24,865 nt of DNA from DATAXV01 sp036272915 (GCA_036272915.1 DATAXV010000047.1:1-24865), one strand, 5' to 3'. Numbered from the stretch's first letter, positions 14,837 through 23,171 are shown. The notes: generated from the letters alone by a model not told the origin. Translations and numbers: made by a program.

Positions 14837-15706
14837 ATGAGGCCGAAGGTACTTCTGAGCGGACTGGGGATCCCCGAATCGCCGAGGTGGCACGAGGGAC
14901 GGCTCTGGTTCAGCAACTGGATCGACAAGCAGATCGTCGCCCTCGACCTGGACGGCCATCACGAGGTCATGCCCTCGCCGAGCGAGGTCCCGATGGGGTA
15001 TTCCATCGACTGGCTGCCAGACGGCCGGCTGCTGGTCACCGGAGACCGGGTGAGGCGGCTGGACCCTGACGGGACGGTGGCCACGCACGCCGATCAGGGG
15101 GCGAACGAGATCGTCGTCGACGGGCGCGGCAACGTCTACGTCAACGGCGCCGACTTCGACTTCGCCGGCGGAGCGGCTCCGGTGCCCGGCTACATCAAGC
15201 TCATCACGCCGGAGGGCGAGCTGCGCCAGGTCGCTGGTGACATCCAGTTTCCCAACGGTATGGTCGTCACCCCTGACGGCCGCACCCTGATCATCTCGGA
15301 GTCGTTCGCCGGCCGACTCACGGCGTTCGACATCGAGCCCGACGGCGGGCTTTCGAACCGGCGCGTCTTCGCCGATGGACTCGGCCCGGACGGCATCACC
15401 GTCGAGGCCGAGGGCGCCGTCTGGGTCTCCGCCGACAACTCCTTCCGCGGGGCCGGCGACGGCCCGACCGAGGTCGCCCGCGTCTCCGAGGGCGGCGAGG
15501 TCCTCGAGCGTGTCCAGCTGGGCGAGAACCGGGCGCCGTTCGCGCTGATGCTCGGCGGCCCCGACCGGCGGACGCTGTTCATCCTCACAGCCGAGTGGCG
15601 GGCGTCCGACAGCGTCACCGAGAACATCGGGCGGCTGATGACGGGGCCGCGCACCGGGGAAATCCTGGCCGTTCCGGTCTCGGTGCCGGGCGCGGGGCGC
15701 CCCTGA
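14837..15706 (+). CDS. SMP-30/gluconolactonase-like beta-propeller protein
   Basis: A 289-residue six-bladed propeller of the SMP-30/gluconolaconase/LRE family. The metal Glu lies in GIPESPRWHEGRLWFSN, and the central blades carry SIDWLPDGRLLV, NEIVVDGRGNVYV, PNGMVVTPDGRTLIISES and GPDGITVEAEGAVWV, the residues expected around the single metal site. Relatives hydrolyse sugar lactones or similar esters. The frame is open from 14786, but GAGGAG at 14822-14827 sits 9 nt before the ATG at 14837, so that start is preferred. It follows the LysR gene by about 150 nt and ends 19 nt from convergent leuS. Confidence 0.87.
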   Translation: MRPKVLLSGLGIPESPRWHEGRLWFSNWIDKQIVALDLDGHHEVMPSPSEVPMGYSIDWLPDGRLLVTGDRVRRLDPDGTVATHADQGANEIVVDGRGNVYVNGADFDFAGGAAPVPGYIKLITPEGELRQVAGDIQFPNGMVVTPDGRTLIISESFAGRLTAFDIEPDGGLSNRRVFADGLGPDGITVEAEGAVWVSADNSFRGAGDGPTEVARVSEGGEVLERVQLGENRAPFALMLGGPDRRTLFILTAEWRASDSVTENIGRLMTGPRTGEILAVPVSVPGAGRP

Positions 15707-15725
15707 CGCCCCGGCCTCGGGCGGA

Positions 15726-18155
15726 TCAGAGGACCAGGTTGATCAGCCGGTCGGGGATGTGGATCACCTTGGCCGGCGACCCGCCGTCGCCCAGGGCCCG
15801 TCGCACCGCCTCGCTGGCCAGCGCGCGCTCCTCGGCCGCCGCCTGATCGAGCCCGGCGGGGACGGTCAGGCGGTCGCGGACCCTGCCGTTGACCTGCACG
15901 ACGAGGGTGACCTCGGGATCGGCGGCGACGGATTCGTCGAAGGCCGGCCACTCGGCGTCGACGCAGAGCCCCTCGCCGATCTCCTGCCAGAGCTCCTCGG
16001 CGATGTGCGGCGCCATCGGGTTGAGCAGCAGCACCAGCGAGCGGACCGCCTCCTCCCACTCCGCCCCCCGCTCGCCGCCCTCGGTCAGGTGGCTCTGCAT
16101 CGCGTTGGTGAGCTCCATCAGGGTGGAGACGGCGGTGTTGAAGTGGAAGTCCTGGTAGTCGGCGGTGACCCGGGCGATGGCCTGGTGGACGCGGCGCCGG
16201 AGGACGGCAGGGCCGCCTCCCGAACCGGTGACCGGGAACGACTCCGGTTCGCGGACCAGACGCCAGACCCGGTGCAGGAAGCGGACCGGCCCCTGGACGG
16301 CGGCGTCGGTCCACTCCGCGTCCTCGTCGGGCGGTCCGATGAACATCTCATAGACGCGCCCGGCGTCCGCGCCCTCCCTGGCCACCAGATCGTCGGGGGA
16401 GACGCCGTTGCCCCTGGACTTGGACATGGCCGTTCCGTGGCGGGTGACCATGCCCTGGGTGAAGAGCCTGGCGAACGGCTCCACCGCCTCGACCAGCCCC
16501 GCGTCATGGAGGACCTTGACGAAGAAGCGCGAATAGAGCAGGTGGAGGATCGCGTGCTCGATGCCGCCCGTGTACTGATCGACCGGCATCCAGTGGTCGG
16601 CCAGCTCGGTCGAGAAGGGACGGTCCTGGTTGTGCGCGTCCGCGTAGCGGAGGTAGTACCAGGAGGAGTCGATGAAGGTGTCCATCGTGTCCGTCTCCCG
16701 CCGGGCCGGGCCCTCGCAGCGAGGACAGGTGGTGGCGACGAACTCCGGGATCTCCGCCAGCGGCGCGTACCGCTCGGGCAGGAGCACCGGCAGCTGCTCC
16801 CTGGGGACGGGGACCAGCCCACACCGCTCGCAGTGGACGATCGGGATCGGACAGCCCCAGTAGCGCTGGCGCGAGATCAGCCAGTCGCGCAGGCGGTAGG
16901 TGACGGTGCCCCGCCCCCGTCCCCTCGCCTCCAGCCAGGCGGTTATCCGGGCCCTACCCTCGGCGCTGTCGAGGCCGTCGAAGGCGCCGCTGCCGGTCAG
17001 TGAGCCGGAGCCGGTGTGCGCCTCGGCCTCGATGTCGCCGCCCCCCTCGTCGGTGATGACGCGGCGGATCCGGAGGTGGTGGCGTCGCGCGAAGGCGTGG
17101 TCGCGCTCGTCGTGGGCGGGCACGGCCATGATCGCGCCGGTGCCGTAGCCGGCGAGGACGTAGTCGGCGACCCAGATCGGAAGCCGCTCGCCGTTGACCG
17201 GGTTGACGGCGAAGGCGCCGGTGAAAACCCCGGTCCGGTCCCTTCCCGTGGCCAGCCGCTCGATCTCGCTGGTGCCCCGCGCCCCGGCGACGTAGGCGCG
17301 GACCTCCTCGCGCCGGTCGCGCGCGGTGATCTCCTCGACCAGGGGATGCTCGGGGGCGACGACCATGAAGGTGGCGCCGAACAGGGTGTCGGGGCGGGTG
17401 GTGAAGACGCGGAGCTCGCGCTCGGTGGCGCCGGCCACCGTGAAGACCACCTCGGCGCCCTCGGAGCGGCCGATCCAGTTGGCCTGCATGACGCGGACCC
17501 GCTCCGGCCAGTGGTCGAGCAGGTCGAGGTCGCGGAGCAGGCGCTCGGCGTACTCGGTGATGCGCAGGAACCACTGCTCCAGCTCGCGCCGCTCGACCTC
17601 GCTGCCGCAGCGCCAGCAGCGCCCGGCGATGACCTGCTCGTTGGCGAGCACGGTCTTGTCCACCGGGCACCAGTTGACCGGCGCCTCCGCCCGGTAGGCG
17701 AGACCCCGCTCCCAGAAGAGCAGGAACAGGTCCTGGGTCCAGCGGTAGTAGTCGGGCTGGCAGGTGGTGACCTCCCGCGACCAGTCGTAGAGGACCCCCA
17801 TCATCGCCAGCTGCTCCCTGGCCCGCCGGATGTTGCCGGCGGTCCAGGAGCGGGGGTGCACCCCGGCCTTCATGGCGGCGTTCTCGGCGGGGAGCCCGAA
17901 GGCGTCCCAGCCGAAGGGGCTGAGCACCTCGTGCCCGCGCATGCGCAGGAACCTGCTGTAGAGGTCGCCGATGACGTAGTTGCGCATGTGGCCCATGTGC
18001 AGGTCCCCCGACGGGTACGGGAACATCACCAGGTTGTAGAAGGGCGGGCGGGGGCTGTCGTCGCGAGCCCTCATCACGCCGCGCTCCTCCCAGGTCCGCT
18101 GCCACCTGGCCTCGATCTCCTGGGGCGCGTAGCCACCGCGTCGTGTCGCCGTCAT
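15726..18155 (-). CDS. leuS: Leucyl-tRNA synthetase
   Basis: An 809-residue class Ia synthetase. Motifs: FPYPSGDLHMGHMRNYVIGD with the HIGH-type HMGH at 53-56, a zinc-type CWRCG, the CP1 editing domain with GTGAIMAVPAHDERDHAFA, TFIDSSWYYLRY, and KMSKS-type AMSKS at about 576-580. A C-terminal anticodon-binding and VQVNGRVRDRL domain closes the protein. The ATG at 18155 gives MTATRRGGYAPQEIEARWQ, the normal bacterial start; the open frame continues 16 codons upstream but through the promoter. Length matches the bacterial type with a short C-terminus. It is divergent from the HIT gene, and there is no room for a T-box leader. Confidence 0.97.
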   Translation of the reverse strand: MTATRRGGYAPQEIEARWQRTWEERGVMRARDDSPRPPFYNLVMFPYPSGDLHMGHMRNYVIGDLYSRFLRMRGHEVLSPFGWDAFGLPAENAAMKAGVHPRSWTAGNIRRAREQLAMMGVLYDWSREVTTCQPDYYRWTQDLFLLFWERGLAYRAEAPVNWCPVDKTVLANEQVIAGRCWRCGSEVERRELEQWFLRITEYAERLLRDLDLLDHWPERVRVMQANWIGRSEGAEVVFTVAGATERELRVFTTRPDTLFGATFMVVAPEHPLVEEITARDRREEVRAYVAGARGTSEIERLATGRDRTGVFTGAFAVNPVNGERLPIWVADYVLAGYGTGAIMAVPAHDERDHAFARRHHLRIRRVITDEGGGDIEAEAHTGSGSLTGSGAFDGLDSAEGRARITAWLEARGRGRGTVTYRLRDWLISRQRYWGCPIPIVHCERCGLVPVPREQLPVLLPERYAPLAEIPEFVATTCPRCEGPARRETDTMDTFIDSSWYYLRYADAHNQDRPFSTELADHWMPVDQYTGGIEHAILHLLYSRFFVKVLHDAGLVEAVEPFARLFTQGMVTRHGTAMSKSRGNGVSPDDLVAREGADAGRVYEMFIGPPDEDAEWTDAAVQGPVRFLHRVWRLVREPESFPVTGSGGGPAVLRRRVHQAIARVTADYQDFHFNTAVSTLMELTNAMQSHLTEGGERGAEWEEAVRSLVLLLNPMAPHIAEELWQEIGEGLCVDAEWPAFDESVAADPEVTLVVQVNGRVRDRLTVPAGLDQAAAEERALASEAVRRALGDGGSPAKVIHIPDRLINLVL

Positions 18156-18166
18156 GGGGAATCCAG

Positions 18167-18186
18167 ATGATACGGTCGAGCCGTAT
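18167..18186. promoter_or_regulatory. leuS -10 box and small inverted repeat between leuS and the HIT gene
   Basis: On the minus strand TATCAT (18167-18172) is a good -10 box, about 5 nt plus a few bases from the leuS ATG, predicting a near-leaderless leuS mRNA. Overlapping it, ATACGG-TCGAG-CCGTAT (18170-18186) forms a 6-bp inverted repeat that reaches the HIT start codon. Confidence 0.45.
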
Positions 18187-18673
18187 GCGCTACCTGCACG
18201 CACCCTGGCGGATGGAGTACATCGGCGCCCCCGACCAGCCCGGCTGCCTCTTCTGCCGGGTTCGGGAGGAATCCCCCGATCGGGATCGGGAGAACCTGGT
18301 GGTGCGGGTCGACGACGACGCGCTGCTCATGCTCAACCGCTTCCCCTACAACTCCGGCCACGTCATGATCGCCCCTCGCGCCCACGTCGGCACCCTGGCC
18401 GATCTCGACGACGAGGCGGGGATGGCCGTGACCCGGCTGACCCGGGAGACACTGCGCGTGCTCGGCGAGGTCCTCCACCCCCACGGCTTCAACGTCGGCA
18501 GCAACATCGGGCGTGCCGCCGGTGCCGGCATCCCCGACCACGTCCACGAACACATCGTCCCGCGATGGGATGGCGACACCAACTTCATGCCCGTGCTGGG
18601 CGAGGTCAAGGTCATCAACGAGCATCTGACCAGGACCTGGGAAGCGCTCCACGGCGCCTTCGGCACCCGCTGA
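18185..18673 (+). CDS. HIT-family (histidine triad) nucleotide hydrolase/transferase
   Basis: A 162-residue HIT protein. Visible: MRYLHAPWRMEYI at the start, a CLFC pair, NRFPYNSGHVMIAPRAHVG, NVGSNIGRAAGAGIPDH and the triad HVHEHIV before PRWDGDTNFMPV. The closest known type is the Ap4A phosphorylase/HIT-like group found in Actinobacteria and Chloroflexota. It cleaves nucleotide phosphoanhydride or phosphoramidate bonds; the exact substrate is unknown. The frame is open from 18143, but the family start is the ATG at 18185. Its stop abuts the stop of the convergent amidohydrolase. Confidence 0.9.
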   Translation: MRYLHAPWRMEYIGAPDQPGCLFCRVREESPDRDRENLVVRVDDDALLMLNRFPYNSGHVMIAPRAHVGTLADLDDEAGMAVTRLTRETLRVLGEVLHPHGFNVGSNIGRAAGAGIPDHVHEHIVPRWDGDTNFMPVLGEVKVINEHLTRTWEALHGAFGTR

Positions 18674-20152
18674 TCAGGCCTGCCAGACGACCTCGCCGTC
18701 GACCACGGTCGCCGTGACCCGATCCCCTTCGACGACGGTCAGGTCGCAGCGGTACCCGGGACCGATGCTCCCCAGCTCCGCCTCCATGCCCACCGCGTAG
18801 GCGGCGCCCGCCGTGTAGGCGCGCAGGGCCGACTCGCGGGTGAGCGCCAGCTCCGTGTGCCAGGCCGCCTGCTGCCGCCAGGTGGTGGCCGCGGCCAGCC
18901 CGGGCAGCGGGTCGGCCGTCTCCACCGGCGCGTCGGAGCCGAAGGCGAGGACGGCACCCGCCGCCTCCAGAGCCGACCAGGCGTAGGCGTCGGCGGTCAG
19001 TCCGGGCCACTCGCGGTCGGCCAGCTCGCGGTCGGTGACGGCGTGGATGGGCTGCATCGAGGCGATCACCGCGGCCGATCGGAACCGGGGACGGTCCTCG
19101 GCCCGCACGCACTGGGCGTGCTCGATCCGCGGCCGCCACCCATCCCAGGCCCCGGCCATCGGCTCCAGCGCGTCGAGCGCGTTGCGAACGGCGGCGTCGC
19201 CGATGGCGTGCCAGCAGACGTTGAGTCGCGCGTCCGCGCACCGGCGGCCGAGCTCCTCGAGCTCGGCCACGGTGTAGAGGGAGACGCCAGTGCCGTCGAG
19301 CATGGCGGCGGTGCGGCTGCCCAGGGATCCATCGAGAAAGGCCTTCACGCCCCAGATGCGGAGGCGGGCGTCGCCGAGGCCGGAGTGCACCCCCATCCGC
19401 ACCGCCGCCTCGAGCTCGGCCACGGGCACGTTGTAGTTGACCCGGATCGGCAGCGGGCTCCGCCGGTGGAGCCGCTGGAGGACGCCGAAGTCGGCGATGG
19501 GATCCATCGACGTCACCGAGGTCAGGCCAAGCCTGGCCAGGTCGTGCAGGACCTCGGTCATCGCCCGGTCGACCTCGGCCGCGGCGGGCTCGGGCAGGAT
19601 CCGGCCGACCAGGTCCATGGCCGACTCGCGCAGAATCCCGGTCGGTTCGCCCCGCGCGTCCCGGTCGATGACACCGCCCTTCGGATCGGGTCCGCCGCGG
19701 ACGACGCCGGCCGCCCGCAGCGCCGCCGTCGAGACCCAGGCGGAGTGCCCGTCCTTGCGCCAGAGCACAGCCGGCCGCCCGCCGGCGACGCCGTCGAGCA
19801 GCGTCCGGTCGGGGAACCCGGGATCGTCGCCCCAGGCGTCGTTGTACCAGCCCCGCCCGATCAGCCAGTCGCCGGCGCCCAGGCCGCGGGCGTGGGCGGC
19901 GACGCGCGCCAGCGCCTCGCCGCGCGTCGAGCATCCCTCCAGCTCCACCCCGAGCTTGGACCCGACCAGCCCGTCGAGGTGGAGATGGGCGTCGTGGAGG
20001 CCGGGCAGCAGCTCGCCCCGGAGCTCGACCACACGAATGCTCCGTGGGGCCGCGTCGCCCGCGCCGGGACCGGCGGCGACGATGCGGCCGCCGCTGTCGG
20101 TGACGACCTCGATGGAGGCGCCTCGGAACCATGTCGCTGGGGTCTCGGCCAT
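18674..20152 (-). CDS. Amidohydrolase family protein (YtcJ-like)
   Basis: A 492-residue amidohydrolase-superfamily enzyme of the YtcJ/NfdA (amidohydrolase 3) group. Visible: metal motif LLPGLHDAHLHLDG (His56, His58), ILRESAMDLV, GVKAFLDGSLGSRTAAML with the metal-region Lys, CWHAIGDAAVRNALDALE, RIEHAQCV and FGSDAPVETADPL. A C-terminal composite beta-domain closes the chain. It is predicted to be cytoplasmic and to hydrolyse an amide or related C-N bond of unknown substrate. The ATG at 20152 (MAETPATWFRGASIE) is preferred; the frame stays open further up, across the divergent bS22 promoter. Confidence 0.88.
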   Translation of the reverse strand: MAETPATWFRGASIEVVTDSGGRIVAAGPGAGDAAPRSIRVVELRGELLPGLHDAHLHLDGLVGSKLGVELEGCSTRGEALARVAAHARGLGAGDWLIGRGWYNDAWGDDPGFPDRTLLDGVAGGRPAVLWRKDGHSAWVSTAALRAAGVVRGGPDPKGGVIDRDARGEPTGILRESAMDLVGRILPEPAAAEVDRAMTEVLHDLARLGLTSVTSMDPIADFGVLQRLHRRSPLPIRVNYNVPVAELEAAVRMGVHSGLGDARLRIWGVKAFLDGSLGSRTAAMLDGTGVSLYTVAELEELGRRCADARLNVCWHAIGDAAVRNALDALEPMAGAWDGWRPRIEHAQCVRAEDRPRFRSAAVIASMQPIHAVTDRELADREWPGLTADAYAWSALEAAGAVLAFGSDAPVETADPLPGLAAATTWRQQAAWHTELALTRESALRAYTAGAAYAVGMEAELGSIGPGYRCDLTVVEGDRVTATVVDGEVVWQA

Positions 20153-20205
20153 ATCGTGCCAGCCTACTGACCGACCCGGTGACGCGTTGCCGAGGGCGGG
20201 TAGGG

Positions 20206-20211
20206 TATGAT
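20206..20211 (+). promoter_or_regulatory. Likely -10 box for the bS22 gene
   Basis: TATGAT lies about 70 nt before the bS22 TTG start, in the divergent gap with the amidohydrolase. No convincing -35 hexamer is visible at standard spacing. Confidence 0.45.
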
Positions 20212-20277
20212 TCCGCGAGGCCTCTCCGAGGTCGCATTTGCAGTCCAAATCTCTTTGTCACGCACGCTGGAGCAATC

Positions 20278-20376
20278 TTGGGTTCTGTCATCAAGAAGCG
20301 GCGCAGGAAAATGCGCAAGCACAAGCACAAGAAGATGCTGAAAAAGACCCGTTGGCAGCGACGGGCGCGCGCATGA
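20278..20376 (+). CDS. bS22-like small ribosomal protein (AURKAIP1/COX24 domain)
   Basis: A 32-residue, extremely basic peptide starting at TTG: GSVIKKRRRKMRKHKHKKML, then KKTRWQRRARA. This matches the AURKAIP1/COX24 domain and the small actinobacterial 30S protein bS22 in length and in the GSVIKKRRKRM...KKMLKKTR pattern. GGAG at 20269-20272 lies 5 nt before the TTG and fixes the start; the frame is open further upstream, but that part has no domain. It probably binds 16S rRNA near the decoding region. Its stop overlaps an ATG (ATGA) that opens a 13-codon frame. Confidence 0.85.
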   Translation: MGSVIKKRRRKMRKHKHKKMLKKTRWQRRARA

Positions 20377-20414
20377 GCATCTTCCGCCTGTTGCGCCGCT
20401 CCCTCCAGCGCTAG
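20373..20414 (+). CDS. Possible 13-residue micro-ORF overlapping the bS22 stop
   Basis: The ATGA at 20373-20376 contains the bS22 stop and a new ATG. The frame encodes MSIFRLLRRSLQR then TAG. The peptide is basic and amphipathic. Coupled translation is plausible from the overlap, but the length is so short that chance cannot be excluded. No family is recognised. Confidence 0.3.
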   Translation: MSIFRLLRRSLQR

Positions 20415-20461
20415 CCGAACCAACCCGGCTCGGCAATCGCGCCCGCCCATCGGCGGTCGGT

Positions 20462-20477
20462 CGTGCCCGAAGGCACG
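20462..20477. other. GC-rich hairpin between convergent genes
   Basis: CGTGCC-CGAA-GGCACG is a perfect 6-bp stem with a CGAA tetraloop. A looser pair CCGAACCG (20478-20485) and CGGTTCGG (20509-20516) follows. Neither has a T-tract, so a role in transcript ending or stability is only a guess. The rest of 20415-20557 shows nothing else. Confidence 0.35.
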
Positions 20478-20557
20478 CCGAACCGCCGGGGCGGAGGGTC
20501 ATCACAGCCGGTTCGGCATGCCCGCCCTCGGTGCCTGCAGGCGCCTCCGGGAGGGTG

Positions 20558-21283
20558 TCAGGGGAGCGGCTCGATCGTCATCCCCGCCCTGGCTCCGAGC
20601 AGGGCATCCGCTCGTGCCTCGCGAACGCCGATCTCGATGAAGTCCATCGAGCCTCGATAGAGGAAGGGCTCACCGGGTGGCGCGTCCGAGAAGGTCGCGC
20701 CCCACGTCCGCACCTCCCTTCCGTTCACGCGCAGACCGGCCACCCGCCCCTCCAGGTTGGTGATCAGGTTCCCGAAGGCATCGACCCAGATGATCCTGGG
20801 CCCCCGGTCGGGAAGCTGCGCCAGGCTCTGGTGGGGCACGGTGCCGACCGACGTCAGCGTCCCCCCTGCGCCGAGCGCTCCGGCCGCGGGTGCGAACACG
20901 TCCCTGCCCTCGAAGGTCCTGGAGGTGGCATCCGTACGCCGCAGCTCGACGACGGCGTCAGGAGTCGTCCGCGCGCGCCGGCAGACGAGGTCGAAGACGC
21001 CGTTGTCCGGACCGACGTAGAGCGACCCCTCCAGCGAGAAGGCGACCGGGCGGCGCTCCCCTCCCACTCCCGGATCGACGACGACCAGATGCACCGCGCC
21101 GGGCGCGAAGTGCCGGGTGCCTGCCCAGAGCACGAAGGCACCCTGGTCGAGGTCGAAAGGGGGGACGGCATGGCTGACGTCGACGAGGGTCGCCCGTGGA
21201 CAGGCGGACAGCAGCACCGCCTTCATCGCGGCGACGTAGGGCGATCCCTCGCCGAAGTCGGATGTGAGGGTGATGATGGGCAT
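20558..21283 (-). CDS. SAM hydroxide adenosyltransferase family protein (DUF62)
   Basis: A 241-residue DUF62 protein, the family that hydrolyses S-adenosylmethionine to adenosine and methionine and gave rise to fluorinase and chlorinase. Visible: ITLTSDFGEGSPYVAAMKAV at the start, DVSHAVPPFD, VVDPGVGGERR with Asp70 and Arg77, and YVGPDNGVFDLV. The expected FHGRD-type motif reads FEGRD (Glu125), so the His of the proposed Asp-Arg-His triad is not seen. The C-terminal barrel starts near IIWVDAFGNLITNL. The ATG at 21283 (MPIITLTSDFG) is the family start; the open frame above it is not conserved. Confidence 0.9.
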   Translation of the reverse strand: MPIITLTSDFGEGSPYVAAMKAVLLSACPRATLVDVSHAVPPFDLDQGAFVLWAGTRHFAPGAVHLVVVDPGVGGERRPVAFSLEGSLYVGPDNGVFDLVCRRARTTPDAVVELRRTDATSRTFEGRDVFAPAAGALGAGGTLTSVGTVPHQSLAQLPDRGPRIIWVDAFGNLITNLEGRVAGLRVNGREVRTWGATFSDAPPGEPFLYRGSMDFIEIGVREARADALLGARAGMTIEPLP

Positions 21284-21477
21284 CAGATGCGGGGAGCGAC
21301 GACAGCGCCTCTCTCCTCGCGGCCGCGACCTGACGGTCGGTGCGTCCTCGCCGTCTGGGCATCCACCGGGCAAGCGTAGCGGGCGTCACCGACACCGGGG
21401 TCAACGGCCCTGGCATCCGGATGGCGAGGTGGCGTCGCCACACCCGGGCCTACCGGTACAATGGCTGGGTTCTTTCT

Positions 21478-21553
21478 GGGGCGATAGCTCAGCTGGTAGA
21501 GCGCTGCCCTCGCACGGCAGAGGCCAGCGGTTCGAATCCGCTTCGCTCCACCA
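21478..21553 (+). tRNA. tRNA-Ala (anticodon CGC)
   Basis: The full cloverleaf: acceptor GGGGCGA/TCGCTCC, with the G3-U70 pair that identifies alanine tRNAs; D arm GCTC...GAGC; anticodon stem CTGCC/GGCAG with loop CTCGCAC (anticodon CGC); T arm AGCGG-TTCGAAT-CCGCT. Discriminator A21550 and CCA encoded at 21551-21553. A TACAAT box at 21457-21462 may be its -10 element. Confidence 0.96.
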
Positions 21554-21627
21554 ACACCCTCCCCGGCTGATGGTGTTGTCGTGGCCAGACCCCGTCCCAC
21601 GCTGGGCCCAATCCTGAGGACCGGTCA

Positions 21628-22236
21628 TTGAGACCCCGCCCGAGCGCCGACGCCGACCAGTCCCGCCTCGTCGTCTGGCGCGTGATCGAGACCGCGGGTT
21701 TCGAGTCGACATGGCTGGACCTGCGGGGCATGACCCTTCGGGCGAGCGGGCGCGTGGTCGGACAGACGCCTCGGCCGTACTGGCTCGACTACACGCTCGA
21801 GACCGACTCCAAGGCCGCCACCACCCGGCTCGCCGTCGACGCCGAGTTCTCGGGCGGGGAGCGGCACATCGACCTGAGACGTGACGGCGGCGGCTGGACC
21901 GTCGACGGAACACCACGGCCGGACCTCGACGCCGCCCTCGACTGTGATCTGGGCTTCTCGCCGCTCACCAACACCATGCCCGTCATCCGCCACGGGCTTC
22001 ATCTCGGCCCTGGGACCCGCGAGTTCACGATGGCCTTCGTCGAGGTTCCCACCCTGCGCGCGATCCCGATGCGCCAGACCTACCGGCACCTGTCCTCCGT
22101 CCCCGGTGGGCCACGGATCCGGTACTCCTCCGGCACCTTCGCGAGCGACCTTCTGGTCGGCGTCGACGGGATCGTCGTCGACTATCCGCAGCTCGGCTAT
22201 CGGATCGACCCGCAGCGGACACCGCCCGGCGCCTGA
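21628..22236 (+). CDS. Putative glycolipid-binding domain protein
   Basis: A 202-residue protein of the putative glycolipid-binding family (PF06475, formerly DUF1089). Visible: VVWRVIETAGFESTWLDL, LDYTLETDSKAATTRLAVD, GGGWTVDG, the LDCDLGFSPLTNTMPVIR segment and a C-terminal IRYSSGTFASDLLVGVDGIV, then DYPQLGYR. The last two are the family's clearest blocks. The start is TTG at 21628 with GAGGA at 21616-21620. The fold is a lipocalin-like barrel by family knowledge; no enzyme activity is established. It lies after tRNA-Ala and before the alpha/beta hydrolase on the same strand. Confidence 0.85.
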   Translation: MRPRPSADADQSRLVVWRVIETAGFESTWLDLRGMTLRASGRVVGQTPRPYWLDYTLETDSKAATTRLAVDAEFSGGERHIDLRRDGGGWTVDGTPRPDLDAALDCDLGFSPLTNTMPVIRHGLHLGPGTREFTMAFVEVPTLRAIPMRQTYRHLSSVPGGPRIRYSSGTFASDLLVGVDGIVVDYPQLGYRIDPQRTPPGA

Positions 22237-22349
22237 CCTCGCGGACCGCCCCGGATGAACGGGGGCGTCGGAGGCCAGGGGCGACCTGCTGACGCGATCC
22301 AGCGATGAGTTGAGCCCACGGGCGCGGTCATACCCAGCGGAGGTCAACC

Positions 22350-23171
22350 ATGAGATCCGAAACACTGAACGTTCCAGGCGGCTCGCTCTACTACGAGGTG
22401 CGCGGCGGCGGCCCCGTGCTCCTCATGATTCCCGGCGGGCCGGTCGACGCCGACGCCTTCGCGCCGCTGGCCGACCGGCTGGCCGACAGCTTCACCGTCG
22501 TGACCTGCGACTGTCGCGGCAACTCGCGTAGCCGGTTCGACGGGCCGCGCGCGGAGCTGACCGTCGAGACCTTCGGCGACGATGCCTGCAGGCTGCTCGA
22601 CGCGGTGGGCGGCGAACCCGCCTTCGTCCTCGGATCAAGCGGAGGCGCAACGTACGGCCTCGATCTGGTGGCCCGGCATCCGGGGCGGGTGAGGACCCTG
22701 GTCGCCCACGAGCCGCCGCTGCTGATGCTTCTTCCCGACCGGGAGGGGTGGCGGGCGTTCAACCAGAGAGTGCGCGACGCCTACGCCAGCCACGGGGCGT
22801 TCCCGGCACTCCAGCTGTTCGGCGAGGCGATGGGCCTCAACGGCGGACCGCCGCCCGAGCCGGAGAGGCGGGAGGAAGGGGAGAAGCCGGAGGCCCCAGC
22901 CGGCGGGGTTCCCGGCAATCTCGACCTCTTCGCCGGACATCTGATCCCCACCATCGGCGCCTACGAGCCGGATCTCGACGCCCTCAAGGCGAGCTCGACC
23001 AGGGTCGTGATCGGCCTGGGCGAGACCTCGACGCCGGATCAGGCCACTTTCAAGGCCTCCTGGGCGATCGCGGAGAGACTGGGCTCGTCCCCGGTGCCGT
23101 TCCCGGGAGGGCACGGCGGGTTCTCGGAGGACGTGGACGGATTCGCCGACCGGTTGCGCCAGCTCCTGTGA
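22350..23171 (+). CDS. Alpha/beta hydrolase
   Basis: A 273-residue alpha/beta-hydrolase-fold protein. The oxyanion-side motif is LLMIPGGPVDADAF at 24-37, the nucleophile elbow FVLGSSGGATYGLDLVARHP with Ser97, and the catalytic His is probably His255 in FPGGHGGF. A cap region rich in Pro and Glu lies at about 167-190. GGAGG at 22339-22343 precedes the ATG by 6 nt. There is no signal peptide. The substrate is unknown. It is 54 nt upstream of the P450, so an operon with the P450 and PEP-mutase-like gene is possible. Confidence 0.88.
   Translation: MRSETLNVPGGSLYYEVRGGGPVLLMIPGGPVDADAFAPLADRLADSFTVVTCDCRGNSRSRFDGPRAELTVETFGDDACRLLDAVGGEPAFVLGSSGGATYGLDLVARHPGRVRTLVAHEPPLLMLLPDREGWRAFNQRVRDAYASHGAFPALQLFGEAMGLNGGPPPEPERREEGEKPEAPAGGVPGNLDLFAGHLIPTIGAYEPDLDALKASSTRVVIGLGETSTPDQATFKASWAIAERLGSSPVPFPGGHGGFSEDVDGFADRLRQLL

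Noticed and set aside
18156..18203. T-box or other leader riboswitch upstream of leuS
   Set aside because: The HIT gene starts 30 nt away on the other strand, and a -10 box sits next to the leuS start, leaving no leader.
18615..20450. A 611-codon minus-strand frame over the amidohydrolase region
   Set aside because: It is Arg/Gly/Ala-rich shadow sequence in another frame of the real amidohydrolase gene.
20558..21283. Fluorinase or chlorinase
   Set aside because: The Asp-Arg pair and overall motifs fit ordinary DUF62 proteins; no halogenase-specific residues or halometabolite genes are seen.
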